DNA from: Agapetus fuscipes
Lineage: Eukaryota; Arthropoda; Insecta; Trichoptera; Glossosomatidae
DNA length: 64,000 nucleotides
Assembly (NCBI GenBank): GCA_951799405.1
Contig: OX637337.1
Coordinates: 2,170,001 to 2,234,000 of the forward strand
Reading direction: 5' to 3'
The notes under the pieces are model-generated. The model was not told the origin of the DNA. It saw only the letters and a program-made list of their open reading frames with translations, and did no database searches. This document shows, piece by piece, positions 53,401 through 59,400 of this stretch. How positions within the stretch are numbered: position 1 is the first letter of the stretch; each line of letters begins with the position of its first letter. Both the position numbers and the translations under genes were made by a program.

Positions 53401-56400
53401 GTTCTAGACGACACACTGTGCGCTAATTAGTCCATTAGACAAAATTTTGTCCAGCTAGCATGTTCTAGACGACACACTGTGCGCTTGACTTGTGATGGGT
53501 TGGCAAGCGTGTGGAAGCCCCATCAGAGTTGTTTTAAAAAAAAATTAAAAAAAATTAAAGCTATTCTTAGACATTTTGGTCGTCCGTTGAGCCTTAGCTT
53601 TGACAAACTTATGATGCCTGGGCTGGAAGTCTCATCTCCACGGTCATTCTTACCTACCGAATTTTGGTAATATTTGTATGAAGACTAATCAGCTTTTCCC
53701 TTGCGGTCATCTTGGATTGATAGGTCTTCATACGAATGCATCATTAGTTTGTCAAAGCGTGGGCTCAACGCACGACTAAAATGTCTAAGAATCTAATCTA
53801 ACCTAATCTAATCTAAGTTGCAAAGATATGTTACATTGGAAATTCACATTACATGCATTTTCACCAGACACGTACAACATAAAAACCAAATTTCAAATGG
53901 ACATACACCCTGCAACTCTTGCCGTCCTTCCCTGAGACAGCGGTGACATTGGCAAAGTGAATCATTTGTACAGCATGGGTTGTCAGCCGCATACAAACCT
54001 ATAAGTCAAGAAACATACACGAGAAATTACATTTTTTAAATCAATAAATAATCATATCTATGGACATCCAAACTAAAACAAAAAACAAATTCGAATTTAA
54101 ATAACCCTAGCTGCCAACATTACAGATCAACCACCATTTCTTTCTGTCCTTACTACTTCTTCCATTTCCTCTAGAGTCATAATATTTTTCACACAGGCTC
54201 TTCTTTTATTATGACTCCGGATATTCCATTCATTCGCAATTTCGGATATTTGGTCCACCCATACCTTTCTCGGTCTTCCTCTACCATGACATCCATCTTT
54301 TCTACCAACATATACTTTCTTCGTCAGTCTTTCCTCATTCATTCTCTCCATCTGCCAAACCATCTTAACAAACTTCTTTTAATCTTCACTATCACACTTT
54401 CTCTTGCACCACATTCTTCTCTTACAAAATCATTCCTCACCCTATCACTCCGTTTTTTCCAATCATACTTCTTAGAAAGTCCATTTCAACATAATAATAG
54501 CACCGTATATTTCCAATTCAGATGATAAAACCTTATTTTTCAGGAGACACGCACTTGCTCATGAGGATGTGACTTTAGCATTCGAAGCCTTCAACAATTT
54601 CACGGAAACAGCGTCGACAGAAAAGCTACCATACGATTCTGACTGCATAAGCGATGACGTATACCAGTTTCTGAACTCAAAGCTCAACGACACAGAGGGA
54701 GCTTTGTTCGAAGCTGCAGTTTCCCGACTCGCTGGACTTTCTAAAAGCTTCCTGTCGGTGCTGAGACCACACGTAAGTTACCACAATAAACAACCTCAAT
54801 AACTGTTTATGACTCCACCGTTGCAAGTGCTACATTGTCTTCGTTTTCATGAAAGGGTCGTCTACCCTACTCCATGTGTTTGATGGTATTTAAAGCCCTA
54901 CATGGTATGGCTCCGTCATATCTGGCAGACATGTTTTCCCCCGTTGAGGTGAGTGTGAGGGGGCGGACACTGAGGTTAGCGGGAAGTGGTGCTGTCAGGT
55001 TGACGCTGCTTCCCGTCAAATACGCACTAATTTTGGGGTTAGCACTTTGCTTTTCATTTTTTTTATAAGACTGCAATGATCTTTAAGATTTAAATTGATC
55101 TAAAGATGGCCTTGTCAGATTCATTATTTATTATTTCAACACAAATAAATAAAATAGAATAAAATACTATTTTGTGTTCATTTGTCAAGCAGAAAAAAAT
55201 AGAGTTTTAAAAAGCCACCCTTGAAACATTTTTTAAAAAATGTTCATTTTTATTAATTTTAAAATTAATTACAATTTTTGTACAATGGAATTTCTCGAAA
55301 AACATGATAAACTTAAATATTTTTATTCATACACAACAAATCTGTGACTCATCTGCTTTCTAAGAAGATAAAATTAAAATAAAACGATGAACCATGAACC
55401 CATACTGTAAAAAATGGTTCACTTTGCCAATGTCACCCCTGTTTCAGGGAAGGTCGGCAAAAGTTGTGGGGCTTATGTTCATTTGAGGTTTGGATTTTAT
55501 TTGTAAGTACACATTCAGCATTAATTGTAAGCGCGAACTACACTTGTTGGTTTATGGGCATACATCTGAGAGCTTTAAATGAATATATCCTTGCAACTTA
55601 GATTATAGATTATAGATAGATTATAGAACCATGGATTTTATGTATGTAAATAATATGGAAAGTTTGAATTACAAAGTCTGAAATTTATGGGTGAAACATT
55701 TTTACAGATAATATATCCAACCCTCCAAAATTCTACTCGCTAGTTTGGTGGCGAGTGTGCTTTTCTTTATCTGAAAGTATCATTTTGCCAGTTGATAATA
55801 CCATTGATAATATTCCCAGCGAAAATAAAACTGAGAAGTTTTGAAAATTGTATGTCGTAAATCTAAATCCCCTTTCACATGTTTAAAGGCGTTAAAAAAT
55901 ATAAACAGGAACAGTTCACGGGAGTTTTTTTTTTACACATGCGAGTTACAATTACGAGTTGGTCAGTGGGTGATTTTTGGAGGGTTGAATTTGAAGTTGA
56001 AAAAACTGAATAAATGACATATTAGGCTAACATGGGTTCCTCAGATAAGTGCACCTTTTTAACAATTTTAACGAGAAAAAACAACAAACGTGATTATAAA
56101 ATCCTGTAGGATAGAAGTTTTTCATGAGTTTTTCCTTACAATTAGATCACTTACTATGAGAACAAGAGCCCAATAGAAGGTTTAATCCATGATTTCTCAA
56201 ATCAGTGAGTCAGTACTTTTCCAGTTTTACCTTTAAGGTGGCGATATATTAATTGCTTTCAACTATTTTACAGATAAGGCTCGACAACTCTAGCGAAATC
56301 TACAACGAAGCTGTGAAGAGAAAGATTTTGATAATGGACCCTTATGATGAGATTCCTTTCGAGGGTTGGCTGGACGAGAATCCAGTGGTGTATCCAGATT

Positions 56401-59400
56401 ATTCCATGCAAAAAACAAAGGACTGGCTGAAGGAATTCTGGCCTTTCGACAATATAACTACTTCGTTCGTATTGAAAGACAACTGGCCCAAAAACGATGA
56501 CACAATAGAGGGTTGCTCTGTAAATTTACCCTATGTGACGGATGTAAGTACATACTTTACAATTATTGTATTTATTAACAGGGTGATGGCTCAGTTAATA
56601 GAGTGCATTAATCAAAAGAGTAAACACAGTGTTTGGAGAGCGTGCATTTGCAGTTGCTGGTCCTTTGGCCTGGAACCATCTGCCTCATCATGTGAAAGAG
56701 CTAGAGGACCACGGAAAGTTCCGAAATGCACTGAAGACACGCAAATTTCTGGCATCACATGCACAAGCGCCCTTGGAGTGACAACATCACGAAACGGCGC
56801 TATAAAATCACACATCATCATCATGATGCCTCATACCTAATGTGAGGAAGGCAAAGACTGTTGGTGTCTTTAAAGGAGCACTAAAGACACATCTTTACAA
56901 GAAATCTTATCCGTGATTTGAGAGGGCCCTTGAGGTGTGACACACACAAAAACGGCGCTCTTCAATTATGTGTACATTAAAATAAATTATCCTTTTATAT
57001 ATATATCATCCTCTTGCATTACATGCAGTGAGCTTGTTTTCAAGTCAACCGACGGTGTCAGATGTGATTTCTCCCTTTCCGTGATTATTTCAAACTTAAA
57101 ATAAAGTACCGGCAAGGTTTACTCAGCCTTCAAAAGAAATGAATACCAGCCCCATCGAGAACTGGGAAACCTCCATTTCAACTGAAGTGATTTGCATTGA
57201 AAAAGCGAAAGATTTGCATTCAATTTTTATATTTTCTTCATAATTAATTTTCCAGACATATTGCAGGAGAAAAAATCTAGATAATGAATAAAGCAAGACT
57301 ATCAATATTATTTAATAAAGTAAATTTCACTAATAAGCTTAAAAAAACATCTATATTTAAAACGCGTAGTTTTTTAAGAAAATCTTTTTAATAAACTTAA
57401 AATTGAATTCTGTTTTTAGAAAATATAATATTTCAACGAAACGAGAAGTTGTTCTCTTTCTTTTATCAAATTTTCACTTAATGCAGACAGTTTCATGCAT
57501 TTTAATACGATATATTAAAGTCTTTTTTTTGTAATATTATTAAAACGTCTTTATTTAATAAAATTTCATTTAAAATTTTTGATTCTAGACGAAATGTTAT
57601 TGAAGAAGAACTCATTTTATTCTCGACGTTTTTTTAAAAGAAACACCGTTTTTGTGTAGTGAGTAAGGATGAACTAATAAAAATGTTTGGCGTTTTATAT
57701 CAACAAAACTCAAGCGTATATATATCTAGAATATTTAATCTTAGTTGCATAGATATATTCGTTCATTCATATTACGTGTATTTCCATAAACAGACACGTA
57801 TAAGATCACGCTCACACATGCCGCATGTGAACTTTGAACATAAAAACCCAATCTCAAATAAACATAATCCCTGTAACTTTCGCCGACCTTCCCTGAAACA
57901 GGGTTAACATTGCCAGAGAGAAACATTTTTTATAATATAGGTTGTCAGCCTCATACAGATACATACATTAGTCAAGCAATAGATAGTAATTATTTTTTCT
58001 GTTTTAAATATTTTTCTTTGCGGTGGTCGATAAAGAACTTAAAAAACAAAAATTCATATAATTTTTTTTAAAGAAAAAGCGATATTTTATTTAATAAATT
58101 ATGTATTTATAAATAAGAAACAATCAAAGACTCCCACGACCTTTATAACATTTAATCTTTTGTTTATATTTATTTTGCATAGGGGCCGTCCATAAATTAC
58201 GTCATCGATTTTGGCCGATTTTCGACCCCTCCCCCCTTACAATCATCCTAAGTCATTATCTAATGACACCCCCCCCCCTCTTGCTGTAATAATGGATGAG
58301 CTTAATAATGAAGAATTACAAGAACGACGTCACTTTTGGTACTCGTACATCATTTGCCGTCATCCGCAGACCAGACTCCCCCTCCTTAATGCGAATGACG
58401 TAATATATGGACAGCCCCATAGTCTATCTATTTTTATGTCCAATGTCGTTTCAATGGCCGGTATAAATAAATCAATCCCGAAATATCTCGCCGTCAAAAC
58501 TAACACTAACTATTATTCTATTTCAGTTAATCAATCAGACGTTGTGTGGTTCGATTCCCTGGAATGCGAGAGAGAACAAACCCAACACAAAAATACTCCA
58601 TTTCAACACACACAACGTGTACGGCAATCTCCATTCAATGGCTATTTCAAACACCCTACTCAATCAAAAGCAAAACCAAGACTCCTTCATGATGACAAGC
58701 AGTAAAAGTTTTGGCATTCCAGCAGCATCGCACATCCAAAACGTAAACGCAACTTGGGGCAGTTTCAAACAGGCGTTCCAACAATCCGTCGCAAGTTCCA
58801 TATCCGGTTCTTTCATCACAAGTGTTCCAATTTGTGGAGACTCTGACATCTTTGACTCTAAAACCCTCGAACACTTGTGTATCAAATGGTATTTGGCATC
58901 GGTATATTTACCAGTTTTTACTGTGACTTCAATCAACGAGGCAAGGGATCCCTTTGTGTTTTCTGGGTTCGCTAAAAACGCTATGATCAGAGCGATACAA
59001 ACAAGGTACAAACTTTTACCTTATTTCAATACGGTTTTGAATGGTGGAGAACCCTTGCTGAGACCGATGTTTTACGATTATTATTGGGACAATGGGACTT
59101 GGAATCTTGATGAGCAATTTATGGTTGGCAGTGCTATATTGGTAGCTCCAAACTTTCTGCCTTCGCAGTCCAGCGTCAGTGTTTACTTGCCTGAAGGAGA
59201 GGAGTTCTACGATTTGTGGGGTGGTAGTCCCATCAAGAGGGGTGACACTGGCAATGTCGATATACCTACTAGTGAAACCCAAACTGCCACCCTGATTAGA
59301 GCTGGGAATATAATTGCTGTTCAAGAGGTAAATGTAACATTTTGAAACACTATTTTTAGTACTAAATTGTTAATTTTAATCGGATAGAACCAAACTGGTA

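Noticed and set aside
56253..56840. Treating the frame from 56253 to 56840 as one continuous protein
   Set aside because: The GH31-like part ends at a GTAAGT donor at 56544; the later part is L2-like LINE sequence in a different frame history.
58211..58705. Plus-strand 164-codon frame starting in MITE-1
   Set aside because: It runs through the MITE and across the real exon in another frame; the exon frame carries the GH31 motifs.
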